A DNA stretch of 64,000 nt, from the NCBI GenBank assembly GCA_012934845.2, contig WNNJ02000525.1:27513-91512 (forward strand). Direction: 5' to 3'. This document shows positions 31,746 to 43,502 of the stretch, one piece after another. The stretch's first letter is position 1. Every line of letters begins with the position of its first letter. The notes beneath the pieces were generated by a model that worked only from the letters and a program-made list of their open reading frames with translations, had not been told where the DNA came from and did not search any database. Made by a program: the position numbers and the translations under genes. The DNA is from Pomphorhynchus laevis. Taxonomy: Eukaryota; Acanthocephala; Palaeacanthocephala; Echinorhynchida; Pomphorhynchidae.

Positions 31746-32309
31746 TCAAAAATTTAAACAGATGAACTTTGCCATGATTTTTTACAATAGAGTTGGAAGT
31801 TGTTTTAATCTGAGTTTTTGAACATTTTTTGTATTTATTGTTATAAATACACATCGATTATTAAAATTAAGTAGGCGAAATTATAAAATTTATTGGCTGG
31901 AATTAATAATTAAATGATTTTTTAATTTTTAGCAGAATAAAAAAATTTAAATTTTGAATAAAGTTAAACCACTTATATTTACAGACATTTTAAATTTTGA
32001 ACAAAATAAAAAATATAAATTTTCAACTTCATTTCCATTGTATCTCTATAAATACTCATATACAGTGAATCTTTAAGCTTATGCAGCTGTCGAGTGTATA
32101 TAAATACTATCCAACAGCAACTGATCAAAATACATATAGCTGTTTGACCAACTACTTATCGTTTTCCTCACTGTCGTATCTCCAAGGTATATATACTCTT
32201 TTATCTAATTCCATGATTAGTCCACAGCAATACAATTTGAGCATACTAACTTATCGTAGCGCACGAACCCCCGAAATTGCTAAAATATATATCAGTGTTT
32301 TGTGTTCAA

Positions 32310-32700
32310 ATCTCTTAGCTTATCTCCACAGTATTTGACAAAAACACACCATTCAATGACAATTCTTATGCAGCATGCATGGAAACTATCACCTGTCTCT
32401 AGACTGTCCAGACGTGTGGTTAACGTTTGGAATAATCTTCTTGAATACGTTGTTGCCTCCACAACGCTAATTTTATTTAAAAAGCGAGTGCCAATATGCC
32501 TAGAACATATGGATGATTCGAAGAAGTTATCTTATTCCTGATTTCGTTAACTCAATTACTTCTACATTTTTTAATTTTTAATCTTGATTAATTTTGTTTA
32601 ATTTTTATTTTAATTTTATTTTCGCTATCAGATTAGCAGTTTTGTCTAAGGCTTTGTCTTGTATATAATAGCAATAATAAGTATTTGTTAGTTATTTTTT
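32310..32700 (+). mobile_element. CR1-like LINE 3' end
   Basis: The frame 32302-32541 has SRLSRRVVNVWNNLLEYVVA ... FKKRV, matching the CR1 ending RLSRRGINMWNSLPEEVVA ... FKSR at 9200-9300. The 3' UTR ends with TTGTCTAAGGCTTTGTCTTG and an AATAATAAG tail. It is 5' truncated. The region 31760-32309 before it is AT-rich with no clear feature. Confidence 0.7.
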
Positions 32701-32889
32701 ATATATTCAAATAATAATAGATTTTCTTAATAACTAATAAACATTCACCTAATAAGATAAAACAGTTCATACAATTGAAAACAGTGAACAGAAACAGCCT
32801 TTAATAGTCTTCGACGATAGTCTTCTATATCACATAGGGATCTTGCCCTACCAGCAAGTACCAAAGCCACGCTTTCCAAATAAACCAAT

Positions 32890-35342
32890 CAGGGTATGTC
32901 ACACACCTGCGAGCCCAATCGCAGTATCGGTAGTATCAAGGTAAGGAGTTCAGAAATCCTAGTCTTTGCTATGGAAGACGTCCTATTGAGAAGAAGACTA
33001 ATCCCGATATTGCCCAAATGCACCAATGGCGCACCTGAGTACTCCTATTTAATTATAGATGTTGGGCCTATTCATGTCCCACCTGACTCTTTTAGGATCA
33101 AATCAGCTAACTGAATATACGTATTTAATATAATTATAAACGAACATAATGCATAATCAAAATTTAATAATTAAATAATAAAATAAATAATTGTTGTGAG
33201 ATTTTTTACAATTTAAATAAACTTAAAAATAAAATGTAGAAATTTAAAATAAAAGTCATTTTAATGAATTGACTAATAAGTAACATACGTTGTGTCATAA
33301 TAAGGATTAGAGGTCATCAGAAGGAATTGCTATGCTATCAGGTTTCGGCCCCTAACTCATCTAACCGACATATCAGCGGGGTCAAATACGTGTTAAGGGC
33401 GTATTTCCTCTGATTAAATTTGATTATATGGTATCCTATTTTAATACAAAGTATATTATTTATTATCCATCTATAAAAATTTTCCGCTAATGATTTTAAA
33501 TTTATTTTTAATATTATTTTAATATAATATTATATATTATATTAATATAATATAATAATATAATATTATATTATATATAATATTATATATAAAATTATAT
33601 ATAATATTATAATATATTATTTTAATATATTTTACTATTTTCTGTTTAATGGTATTTTTATAGTAACCTAGTTTAAAATATGCATCTATTAAATTATTTA
33701 AATGATTTTGAAGAAAGCCAATATCATTACATATTGTTGCAATTCTTAAAATTTCATTATTTAATATATTATATTTTATATTATATGGTATGCATGAATG
33801 CTCGTGGAAAATATGTTTCTTGTAAATTTAAATATGTCATCTTTACGATATAAATTAAAAGTACTTTCTATTGATGTTAATTTAATTCTTATATCAAAAT
33901 ATATACTTTCTTTATCATTAATATTGGTTTTATAAATAATGAGGCTACCTGGATAAATTTGTTTGATTATTGAATGAATAAATTTGTTCACTTATTGAAT
34001 AATGATACTCTTAAATTTATTCAAATCGGATCCGGCGGTTCATTTAACCGTAATGGTAAACACCAAGTATCTTACTAGATATGTAAAAACCGATAGGGGT
34101 TGACCGTTAAAAATGGAGGAAAGAGAATATATTGCTAGTCTCTTTAGATTTTCCTTGGTGGCACGTGCGCCATGAAAGATAACCACCTGCGATTTCGAGG
34201 AATTTAGAAGAACATTGGATAGGGATAACTTATCTTTTAATCTTAAAAAGAAGTGGCTGATTTCAGAGACCTCATCTTTGCACCTGCGTCCAGAAAACAG
34301 GGGTGTGGTATCATCAACGTATACCACTAGATGTCGATAACGTTGAAATGGTTTAAACAGAACAATTGAGGCAGCATGAAATAAGATTGGAGAAAGTGGG
34401 GACGCTTGAAGCACACCTTTAATTGGATAGAACTGACGAGCATTAGTGCCATCCTCGTAAAAAATCACTTGGTATACAACAATATCTCCACCCTGTTAGC
34501 AATTCTCACAGGCAACCCGAGATACCAGATAAATAAGATAACAAAGGGAATATAGATCAAAAGCAGCAGAAAAGTCAAAAATACAGTCACAACAAGCTGA
34601 TTGTTATTATCTCGACAAAACGGGTACACTTCAACTATTGTAGAATAAAACGAACGACTTTTTACAAACCCATGAAAAACTGATGGGATTAAATTTCGCT
34701 TACTTAAATGATCGCGGATTTTATGCGCAAGCACTTTATCGTAAACGGAAATGAGAGAGTTTTGAGTCGAAATAAACCGCAGGTATTTAGGACATGTAAT
34801 CGGCTTTTTCTTTGGTAAAAGAAGTCGACGGCTGATGTTAATGCCAGCAACATCAGATGGTGAGGCTAAAAGCATAGTGATGGTGATATCCTTTCTCTGG
34901 CTGTCTGTTAAAAGCTGACAGACGCAAGTAGAGAGTGGCGAATGGGTTTGGAGGTTCCCGAATACGGATCCCAGGAGTTGAGGATATCCGTTACCAAAAG
35001 ATCTCTACTCCTAAAACTGCCCCATGTAAAAATCGGCTGAGGATAAAGAGTAGCTCTACAATTGCGATGGAATAGTAACTCTTTCAAAACTTTATCAAGA
35101 CCTATGTTGCTAATCCAGCCCGATGCTCTCTGCTTCCAGCTAACAAACTTATTTTCGTTGAAAATCTTCTAAAGAGAAGACTGAGATTGATTAAGGCAAG
35201 CAGTGTTAGCTTTATCACTGCTCAATTTGAGTCTATACCTAGGAATCCAATATTCTTTCGAGAGAGCTTGTCTGAAGGAAACCGAGAGATTGGAAGAGGT
35301 GTAACATTTTTGCTAGGACCTTGAATTTTGTCGGAGTGGGAT
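32890..35342 (-). mobile_element. Jockey-like LINE copy interrupted by a younger insertion
   Basis: The 3' part lies at 32890-33097 and the rest at 34028-35342. Together they align in order to the LINE at 3238-7058 (endonuclease end through RT to near the C-terminus). RT motifs are readable at 34040-34468 (VLQASPLSP and YVDDTTPL in translation) and at 34465-34875 (LRFISTQNSLIS, FHGFVKSRS). Motif A is damaged. It is older than the inverted pair. The 0.92-kb block at 33098-34027 has no LINE match and must have inserted later. Confidence 0.8.
33098..34027. repeat. Insertion containing dispersed repeat R (TCAGCTAACTGA family)
   Basis: This block begins TCAAATCAGCTAACTGA..., which is the start of a repeat found at 40542, 40746 and 56287 and, diverged, at 48425 and 62975. 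It contains the family's conserved end, TAGAGGTCATCAG ... GTTTCGGCCCCTAACTCATC (33309-33361). After that, about 650 bases are AT-rich, with AT palindromes at 33500-33640 and a 71-codon minus frame (33776-33991) I do not recognise. TCAAATC stands at both borders (33098-33104, 34021-34027), but since it is also at the start of other copies it may not be a target duplication. Confidence 0.65.
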
Positions 35343-35689
35343 AAATTCATATGTTTGCGGTATTATTGTTCAACAGCATTAATGCCTTTTATATTTTTGT
35401 AAATCCAATTTCTATCGTCTACTCATCGAGTAAGAACCTGCTGAGATTCATTATTTCAACAAATTAGATTTACGGGTTTGACTAAAATTTCAGAAGCTGG
35501 TTGTGACGTCATTACAATAATTTATGAATGAAGAATATATGATAAATAGAAGAATAAAGGGTTTATTGTCGATATTATCCCTTATAAATTGTTTTTATTT
35601 TTAAAAAATCATTATTATTGCAGTATTCCTGCTAATAATTAGCATGTAAGCAACGTCATTTTTATCTAAAACATAAAGGATATTGGTTC
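35343..35689. other. Non-coding gap
   Basis: AT-rich sequence between the Jockey-like and RTE copies. No repeat or frame was seen. Confidence 0.5.
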
Positions 35690-37030
35690 TTTATTTACTC
35701 AAAGTCTTCTTCTTCTTATTCTTCAGCCTTTGTCCCGCTTTGAGGCAGGGTCGGCTATGTGAGATTTAGCCCTCCATTTCGCTCTATTTTCGGCTTGGTC
35801 CGGGTGAAGTCCAGCTGCCTTGAGATCTGTGTGAAGGCCATCTAATCATCGGTGCTTGGGTCGACCTCTAGGGCGTTTGCTTATGATCTCATACTTTAAG
35901 GCGGTCTTTGCAAGGGAATAATTTTCACTCCGCAACACGTGGCCATACCACCGGAGTCTGGCCCCTTGCATTTTATTTACGATAGGGGCGACGCCGTATC
36001 TTCGGAGGATGTCCATATTTCTCACGTGGTCATACCGGGTAATTCCGCTTATCCACCGCAGCATTTTCGTCTCAATGACCGCAAAGCGTCGTTCCGCTGC
36101 CTTGGTAATAGGCAAGCACTCTGTGCCGTACATAGCCACAGGGCGAATGATTGAGCGGTAGATCTTTGATTTCATGTGATCCTTGATGCGACGGTCACAT
36201 AAAACACCTGTCGTCGCTCGCCATTTTGTCCACGCTGAGCTTATTCGTGCATTGACTTCATAAGTCACGTCGCCGCTTGCCGAGAGTATGGTTCCGAGGT
36301 ACTTGAACCGGACCGTACGTCTCAGGTCAAAGCCATTAATATTGATGGTGCCACTTTCATGGGGGTCTGTTGTGAAGTATTCGGTCTTGTCTAGATTAAG
36401 TCGTAGTCCGTATTGTGCGAGTCGGTTATTCCATACAGTAGTTGATTCCTCCAGGTCCTTTTTGTTGTCCGCCGCCAGCCAGACATCGTCAGCGTAAAGA
36501 ATGGTATATGGAATCGACTTTTGGATATCACGCGTTATAGCGTTCATAACTGTGTTGAATAATGCCGGTGAGAGAGCACTTCCTTGATGGACCCCCACTG
36601 ATATTTGAAATGGCTGTGACATTCCAGCTGCGCTTAGAACCCGACTTTCGGTATTCTCGTAGAGCAGCATCACCCATCGGATTAGATGTTCCGGGACTTG
36701 ATGCTGACGCAGCGCATACCATATTAATTCATGTGGTACACGATCAAAAGCCTTTTCCAAATCCAATAATACAAGGTGGAGAGGCTGATTTTTCTCCAAG
36801 TGTTTTTCTAGGAGCAGTCGTGCTGCGTGGATAGCGTCAGTGGGGCCACAGATTTTACGAATCCTGTTTGGTTTACGGTGATATCAACAATGTCACGGAT
36901 ACGCTTATCTAGAATTCGTTCAAATATTTTCATCGTTTGCGAGAGCAGTCGAATTGGACGGTGACTTGAACAGTCCGTGCGTTCTCCTTCTTTTTCCATA
37001 TTGGTATCGTGGTGCTGCTCTGCCAGTCGC
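35690..37030 (-). mobile_element. RTE LINE, 5'-truncated
   Basis: It starts (5' side) at about 37030 within the RT and ends at 35690 with a short 3' UTR whose minus-strand end is GACAAAGGCTGAAGAATAAGAAGAAGAAGA. This is the compact, repeat-tipped end typical of RTE elements. The frame 36999-36808 has HRPIRLLSQTMKIFERILDKR and the frame 36799-35846 the rest, so one frame change lies near 36840. A TGA replaces a tryptophan codon at about 35845 before the last conserved residues. The level of decay is low to moderate. Confidence 0.85.
35846..36799 (-). pseudogene. RTE reverse transcriptase (palm to C-terminus)
   Basis: A 317-codon open frame carries LLDLEKAFDRVPHELIW (residues 11-27, motif A), ISVGVHQGSALSPALF (66-81, motif B) and TILYADDVWLAA (99-110, motif C). 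FKYLGTILSASGD lies near 164, and the RTE-specific ending has MLRWISGITRYDHVRN, LRWYGHVLR and RPRGRPK. All catalytic aspartates are intact. After the terminal stop, the same frame continues with a W-to-stop change and about 35 more conserved codons. It would reverse transcribe its RNA at a nicked target, but the endonuclease half is missing here. Confidence 0.88.
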
Positions 37031-38029
37031 TCGGTATCCTATACTCATCAATTTATTCATTAAAACTCAATTCCATACAGTTTTGTCATAAAACTGTAAC
37101 AATTTTCTTCCTGATGATGATATCAGTTGCCATTGAAATATTTAATAATTCCTTTGGTCTTTGATTTGATTTTCCTTTGTTTCTATAAATTAACATATTT
37201 AAATATTCATTGGTTGAATTTTTTGTTTGATTTATTTAACTAAATTTCTCCTCTTGATCTAATAATATGCTTTGACATATCTGCAGTTTTTTATTTTTGT
37301 TTGTTATTCAGCCATAACTGAGAAAAGTTTAAATTCACTTGATCATTCAAGATATATTTGATGTAAATTTTTCAAGCACTGACCATTTATATTCTTTAAA
37401 TATTAATTTGTTATAAATTAAACCGATTGTTGATTTTTACATGTAAACCAATCGATTTTCCTTGTAGATCGATAAACTTAAGCATCAACAAAATCATTAT
37501 TTTTAGTATAATTATTTATAATTTCTTAAATTATAATTAGATTTTATAAGTTTTCGGAGTATTCTACGTATCAAACTGATCAAAAAGGAAATAGTCTAAA
37601 AATCCCACAATGTGCAGCTGCTAATAAGATTTCTGTCTCTAAAAACGTTAAGTTAAAGAATCGCCGCATATAGTTTATTATGAAAGGAGCGTCTCACAAG
37701 AAAGTTAAAGCAGTGTCCTACGCATACCAGAAGGAATAATCTCTATTACTACGTTACCAATTGACAAGCGCTTTTATCTATAGAATAATGAATTCATCGA
37801 TGTGTTAGTTGAAAGAATATGTTTTTTTCATAAAGTTTGATTGTAATCGTCGTTGTAAATGTCAGATGACACTTAGTATTGCGTTATCATTAGCAGATTC
37901 TTTATATGAAACATGTGATAGTGTATAACCCGAACCCTTTCTTTCATCAGCTTACGACAAGTATTTAAGAAATTCGGTAACATGTAGAGATGAAGGCGTA
38001 CGCCTTGATTTAGTTTGTTTAGTTGTAGG
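37031..38029. other. Non-coding region with a PLE-end-like motif
   Basis: Mostly AT-rich and empty. At 37110-37140 the plus strand reads CCTGATGATGATATCAG ... CCATTGAAATATTT, similar to the minus-strand terminal motif of the PLE at 26590-26650 (CUGAUGA and GAAA boxes in order). No stem I or cleavage triplet can be assigned, so it is a relic. Confidence 0.4.
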
Positions 38030-38465
38030 TTCTTTATGGTGTTCATTTATGGCGCTGAATGCTGAGCGATATCAAAATATGAGGAACGCAAAGTTGCCGC
38101 AATGGAGACAAAGATGCTCCGATGGACAGCAGGAAAAACTTTAAAAGATCATGTCCGGAACGAAGAAATCAGGGATCGTTTTGGCGTAGTGCCAATAATA
38201 GAGAAACTTCGCGAAAAACGACTACAATGGTACGGCCACGTTATCCGCGCAAGCGAACACCAACCATCAAATAGGTTCGTCGCCGTGACAGTGGATGGAA
38301 AGCGTCCGATAGGAAGGCCGAAATTGCGATGGATGGACGTCATACGTCATGATTTGATAAGTGTTGGAATAGAAACCAAAGACGCCATAAATAGAACCAA
38401 GTGGAGGCAACTTTCAAAAGCAGCGAACCTCGTACATACACGGGAAAGACGCTAAAGAAAAATAA
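38030..38465 (+). mobile_element. RTE LINE 3' fragment (second RTE family)
   Basis: The frame 38102-38455 (METKMLRWTAGKTLKDHVRN, RFGVVPIIEKLREKRLQWYG, GRPKLRWMDVIRHDL) is the RTE C-terminus. The upstream part is in another frame (YGAEC near 38050). It differs enough from the 35.7-37.0 kb RTE to be a separate family. It ends at GCTAAAGAAAAATAAG, the usual abrupt RTE 3' end. It is severely 5' truncated. Confidence 0.8.
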
Positions 38466-39841
38466 GTTGTAGGTTCTAAAGAATTTTTCTAGACTTTGCC
38501 ATATTTAATATACAGGTTCCTTCATATATTGTAAACTGCATGTTCACTTTTCAGAAATAATTTACTTTTTCTGTTGCTGGTATATCACAAATATAAGAGT
38601 ATTTCTTAAGTCTTAATAAGACTTAAGTGCTAACGACAATTCCTTTAAATATCCATTTGGAGTTTTCTAATCTTTTATATTTTTATTAATTGAACACTTT
38701 GACTAGTAGATACTGTTCATTCAATAAATAAATTGTACCAACTGAAAACTACAAAAATTGATGTTCAAAATTACTGTTCTTTCAATTGCAATCATGTATA
38801 TAATTATATACATGTAGTATACAAACCGTAAATTGTTAAATTGCTCGAAAAATCTTATTAAACAAATATTGAACAAATTGAACAAGGAAATATTTAGATA
38901 TGTTCAATCTTTCTTCTAAATCATTGTTTAGAAGATAGTCATTATTGGTAGCAAATGATGTTTGTTAATTGCCCTAATAAATTAGTGCAAATAACAACCT
39001 AGTGAATAATATCTGTTAATTATATATCTATTAGTTATTTGTTAAAATTCAATCAAGTCCTGATTATATTTTAATTCAATATGCATTTGGCGTTTTCTAA
39101 TCTTCTATAATTTTAATTTTAACAACTGAACACTTTGACTAGTAAATACTGTTCTTTCAATAACAATCTATACATGTCGCATACAAAACTCAAATAATGC
39201 AGTCTGTCATGCGTTTACAAATTTATCTTATTAGAAGATGAGTCAGCTTTTGATATCACAGTATACGCAACGTTTGCATTGCGTTTATAGAGTATCTAAA
39301 CGGTATACACTGTACATACATTTTATATAAATCGTAGAGATAAGAACTGCAATTTATATATTCTACTCCTTTGTATATTTGAATCTGCAAACATTTCAAC
39401 TTTCCTTTCTGCATTACTTAGATATCTTATTATTAATATTACTTACAGTATCTTTATTACTTAGATAATGCAAGTCTACGGTTATAATGAGGGAGGTAAA
39501 TGGGAGGAATTTAATAACCAAACAAGCAATTTATGTTGATAACCAAACAAGCAATTTATCGAACAACACTTTGATAAAAAAGCATTAAAATGTTTATAGG
39601 CCAAATTGCGGAAATTTATCTTTTGTAAAAAACTAGATTTTAAGTTTTTTAAATAGGAAGAAAAATTTAATAATTTACTAATAAAAAGCGATTTTAAGTT
39701 TTTAATTTGAAGAAAAATTTAATAATTTATTAATAAAAATTCATTAATAATTTAAAAAATTTATTAATAATTTAAAGTTATCTCTATTTGTCTACTAGAT
39801 CTATATTTACAAATCTGCTGAGCAATCTATACAATTGAACA
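38466..39841. repeat. AT-rich region with a 100-bp direct repeat
   Basis: GGAGTTTTCTAATCTTTTAT ... GAACACTTTGACTAGTAGATACTGTTC (about 38650-38735) recurs at about 39088-39160 with small changes. A smaller duplication (AACCAAACAAGCAATTTAT) is at 39516-39560. There is no gene. Confidence 0.65.
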
Positions 39842-40051
39842 ATGAATACAAGCAGCAATACTCATATCAACAAGTACAATGTTACTAGAAGCTCACAAGG
39901 GACTACTAAATTAATTGGAGCGAACGGGCTGCATCCGTTTGTTGTAATTTTATTTGGGTGTGCCGGTCTTATTGTCTGTATAATATTGATCGTAGTGTGC
40001 ATTAAGAAACAACGCAACAAGCGTGTCAATAAAAAACAGACAATTACCTGA
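39842..40051 (+). CDS. Small single-pass membrane-protein-like ORF, unassigned
   Basis: The 69-codon frame has a polar, Ser/Thr/Asn-rich N-terminus of about 34 residues. A clear hydrophobic segment follows (FVVILFGCAGLIVCIILIVV, about residues 33-54), then a strongly basic tail (KKQRNKRVNKK). This is the textbook layout of a single transmembrane helix with positive residues inside. The ATG has an A at -3. It is more G+C rich than its surroundings and contains no LINE or PLE motif. It might be a terminal exon of a larger spliced gene, a small intact gene, or chance in AT-rich DNA. I do not recognise a family. Confidence 0.35.
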   Translation: MNTSSNTHINKYNVTRSSQGTTKLIGANGLHPFVVILFGCAGLIVCIILIVVCIKKQRNKRVNKKQTIT

Positions 40052-40541
40052 TATTACTAATATTTTCGTTAATTTTAGATTTCTGAGATGGCTGATGCTT
40101 CTTTGTAATGACTATAGAACAAACATATACTGACCACGGATTAATGTGGCTTATACGAGCAATAGCATTTTCGTCTTTGAGCTCACACAAGTATCACAAA
40201 AGATTTTTTTTGCATATCATGTGTTGTTATATCAAACTTTCTATTTGTGCAAATTTGTTGAGTAATTCATACCTGTGAATTTGATCGTTTGTATCATTAA
40301 TTTAATGTTAAGTAACCATAAATATTTTCACTTGAGTTTTTCATCACGTAAATTATTTTAAATTTGTGAATATTTTGCAAATTTCTTTTTAGAAGAAAGC
40401 AGACTCATTTTATCTAATTCAATGCTGTCTGGGTGATTCATTTGAATGTTAAACTATTTCGTCACCTTAACCGCATTACACCTCAGCTATCATTACAACA
40501 TTGTCAACACCAAATACCCACAATATATAGCGTTTAATTAA
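40052..40541. other. Non-coding gap
   Basis: No frame or repeat is recognised. A polypyrimidine-rich TTTTAG occurs at about 40073, but nothing shows that it is a used splice site. Confidence 0.4.
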
Positions 40542-41020
40542 TCAAATCAGCTAACTGAGTCTACGTATTTAATATAATTATAAAATAAACAAAACATAAT
40601 AATGCTAAATCAAAATTTAATAATTAAATAATAAAATTAATAATTGTTTTTAGATTTTCTATAATTTAAATCAAGTTAAAAAAATGAAATTTAAAATAAA
40701 CGTCATTGTTATGAATTGTCTAATAAATATCAGACGTTGTATTAGTCAAATCAGCTAACTGAGTCTACGTATTCAATATAATTATAAAATAAACAAAACA
40801 TAATAATGCTAAATCAAAATTTAATCATTAAATGATAAAATTAATAATTGTTTTTAGATTTTCTATAATTTAAATCAAGTTAAAATAAAAAATTGAAATT
40901 TAAAATAAACGTCATTTTTATGAATTGACTAATAAATAACAGACGTTGTATCAGAATAAGAATTAGAGGTCATCAGGAGGAACTGCTAAGTTATCAGATT
41001 TCGGCCCCTAACTCATCTAC
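40542..41020 (+). repeat. Dispersed repeat R, tandem pair
   Basis: Two copies stand in direct tandem. The first (40542-40743) lacks the last third. The second (40746-41020) is complete, running from TCAAATCAGCTAACTGAG to GATTTCGGCCCCTAACTCATC. Start and end are conserved with the copy at 33098. The AT-rich middle is also alignable (CAAAATTTAATAATTAAATA, ATGAATTGACTAATAAATAA). There are no open frames and no terminal inverted repeats. The class is unknown: it could be a SINE-like or other non-autonomous element. Confidence 0.8.
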
Positions 41021-41611
41021 CCAATGTACATTTAATGTACATTTAAACGCACTACATATGAACCTAGGTTTACAAGATATACAAATTTTTAAATGTGATC
41101 CACATTTAATACATCTTTATTGACATATTTTTTTATGAAATTTCTCGAGTTGAAACTATTTATTAGTTTTTAAAATAAACTGTAGATTTAATTGTGGCAT
41201 ACAAATAAATATGGTTGTGAGAATCAAAAAATGTAAGGTTATTTGAACGTATTTGAAATTCAATATTTAATTTACAATCTAGCTAAAAATTAATGTACTT
41301 TTCATCATTTTTGAATTATTAAATTTTATATAAATAATATGTCTTGTTTCATCAATGTTTTAGTATTTGATATTTAGTTTTGCTTTCAAATTTATTATAT
41401 AAAATACTCAAACCTATTAGTAGCAGAACGTGCCGATGTAATATTTTTTATAAAATATTTTTCTCTGAAAATAAAAAAATGTTTCTAGGAAACATTATAG
41501 CTAGCAATTGGTTGATTGATTACTTAAAATTAAAGCAAGTTTTAAAATAATTTTCAATTACAAATGATGATACAAACACCTGATGATTATTAAATATTAA
41601 TATTTGTAATA
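41021..41611. other. Non-coding AT-rich gap
   Basis: Nothing recognised. Confidence 0.45.
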
Positions 41612-41826
41612 TAATCTTCTTTTTCTTCAGCGTTTGTTCCGCTTCGTGACGGAGTCCGCTTTTTCCAATGAGCCTTATTGATGGTTGACGTCAATGGACC
41701 CTATTGATGGTTGATGTTTCGTACTGTTAATGCGACGGTTTTGTTTACGACTGGCTTGTCATGAAGTCTATCGCCAACCCTCCTCCTTTCTCAGCACAGG
41801 CTTGGGACGGCCATGGCGGAGTTAAT
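41612..41826 (-). mobile_element. RTE-derived short non-autonomous element, copy 1
   Basis: The minus strand starts near GCCATGGCCGTCCCAAGCC and has GGAGGAGGGTTGGCGAT and GACAAGCCAGTCGTAAAC. It ends CGGAACAAACGCTGAAGAAAAAGAAGA. The end matches the 3' tip of the RTE at 35690 (CGGGACAAAGGCTGAAGAATAAGAAGA). The GGAGGGTTGGCG start resembles RTE 5' regions. A 5' end joined to a 3' end with the coding part removed is how RTE-dependent short elements arise. Two further copies lie at 45570 and 47690. Confidence 0.7.
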
Positions 41827-43160
41827 ATTTGCGTTATAATAAATTGGTTTAATTGCAAAGTTTGTCTATCGGCCAAAATAAAGATTGTTTTAAAACAATC
41901 TAAAGTGGCTACATCATTGAGTTATTGTATGTGCTATTTCCGACATGATATTCTCGTTTCTCGTTGCTACGACTTGTGTTAGTCGTATTTCACTTCGCTT
42001 TTCACATGTAGTGAAGGGCGACGTGATGCTTGCCAGAATCAAAAGCAAGATCAATTGTGCATGTTAAATAATGCTTACTCGCGTAGAACCCGTTCCCAAT
42101 TGATGTTATGCAGGTGTGTTTATGTATTACATATCAGACAATTTTACAAAATTAGTCCACAATTTTACAATTCTCTTGTGTATGCTTAGTAGTACTTGTG
42201 AATAGATGCCCGTCGACCGTAAATTTAAACGGCTAACATTTACAATTACCGTATATTGTGATGAGATTAAATACTAACTCTCCGCTTTACGAAGCGATAT
42301 TTACGTCGATTCGGAAAATTTTAATGATAAGTTTTATTCAACATAGCGGAAATATCAACATAATCTTAAGTTAGCCATTCGGCTAAACAATCACATGATA
42401 TTGATGTAAAGAGAATTGCTAAGCCTGTGAAGTTGATATAAGACCACAAGCAGTGACCGTTTAGCTAAAATCTATTTTCGCGACATACGTCTTACAATCG
42501 TAATTATAAATTATTTATAATAAAATGATTATGAATAATTATTTTATTATTATCGCAAATAGATATTAAATTTGTTTGCGACGCATTAAATCTACAAAGC
42601 ATTTGAGACTTGTTGATCTTAAGTACGATTCAAAGCTTAAACACTCATCTACTCATTACAAACGCAACTGAAACGTTTCGTTCGCAGTGGCGATTAAACA
42701 TTCGCATCGAACCTTTTTGAATTTCTTAGAATAATAAGCTCATATTGTGAACTTATAACTTAATTCGATCGAGTTATTATCTGTAGTCTTTTACAGATTC
42801 AGAGATTTTATTTGAAACGCTAGAAATGCAGTATTTTAAAAATTTCTGTTAAATTGAGGTTCATTAATAATTCTAATTGCATCAGCATTTTATTGATTTT
42901 TACAAAAACGTTGTATCACAAAGGCATCACATAAGACGGTAATAATAATTAAATTGAACAAAATTGAATATTGAATTCGAGATCAATCTGTATGTAAGAT
43001 TCATATTTATAGTATTATTCTTTTTTATATTAAAAGTATATTATTTTCTTAAAAAAATAATAATTTTTTATTATTAAAAATCATTTGTGTTTTAAAATAT
43101 TAATGTATTAAATAATTATTTTTAACTATTGAGATTTATTAATTATTAATTAAATTATTT
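41827..43160. other. Region without recognised features
   Basis: Moderately AT-rich unique sequence. Parts at 41940-42110 and 42240-42480 are of more normal composition, but I find no frame, TE motif or RNA structure that I can defend. Confidence 0.45.
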
Positions 43161-43187
43161 AAGCCAGACGCGGAAGGACGGTAGCAA

Positions 43188-43268
43188 TTACCGTTTTGTC
43201 ATCACAATGACTCATCAGTGCCAGATCCCTCCCACTACTGGATGCAGAGGAGGACTGGCAGACGGCAC
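43188..43268 (-). ncRNA. Hammerhead ribozyme, type III, family B copy 1 (G12 changed)
   Basis: Same layout as the copies at 43503-43583 and 43618-43698: GTC triplet, closed stem I with TGCCAG/CTGGCA, CTGATGA, and stem II GTCAT/ATGAC. The GAAA box reads AAAA, so the catalytic G12 is replaced. That should greatly reduce cleavage. Confidence 0.72.
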
Positions 43269-43502
43269 ACGAGTCATGTGTATGAAGTACCAGAAAGATT
43301 TATGGTAACTTCACATTGAGTGCTAAATCAGCACCACTGCTTCACCAAATAGGATCATAAATAGGATCAAAGCACTGGCAAATGCCAGCGCAAGTCTCTT
43401 GAATATCGGCTAACTTAAATCATGAATCTCAAAAGAGAGTGAGACCAATCCGCGTGAAATACGTTGTTATCATTGAAGCCAGACGCGGAAGAACGGTAGC
43501 AA

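Noticed and set aside
33098-34027. TCAAATC at both borders of the insertion as a 7-bp target-site duplication
   Set aside because: The same TCAAATC precedes the repeat at 40542 and 40746, so it is probably part of the repeat on the left side. The right one may be chance.
40440-40500. Minus-strand CTGAGGTGTAATG...GACGAAATAG as a hammerhead
   Set aside because: The core reads CTGAGGT instead of CTGANGA and the stem II pairing is poor.
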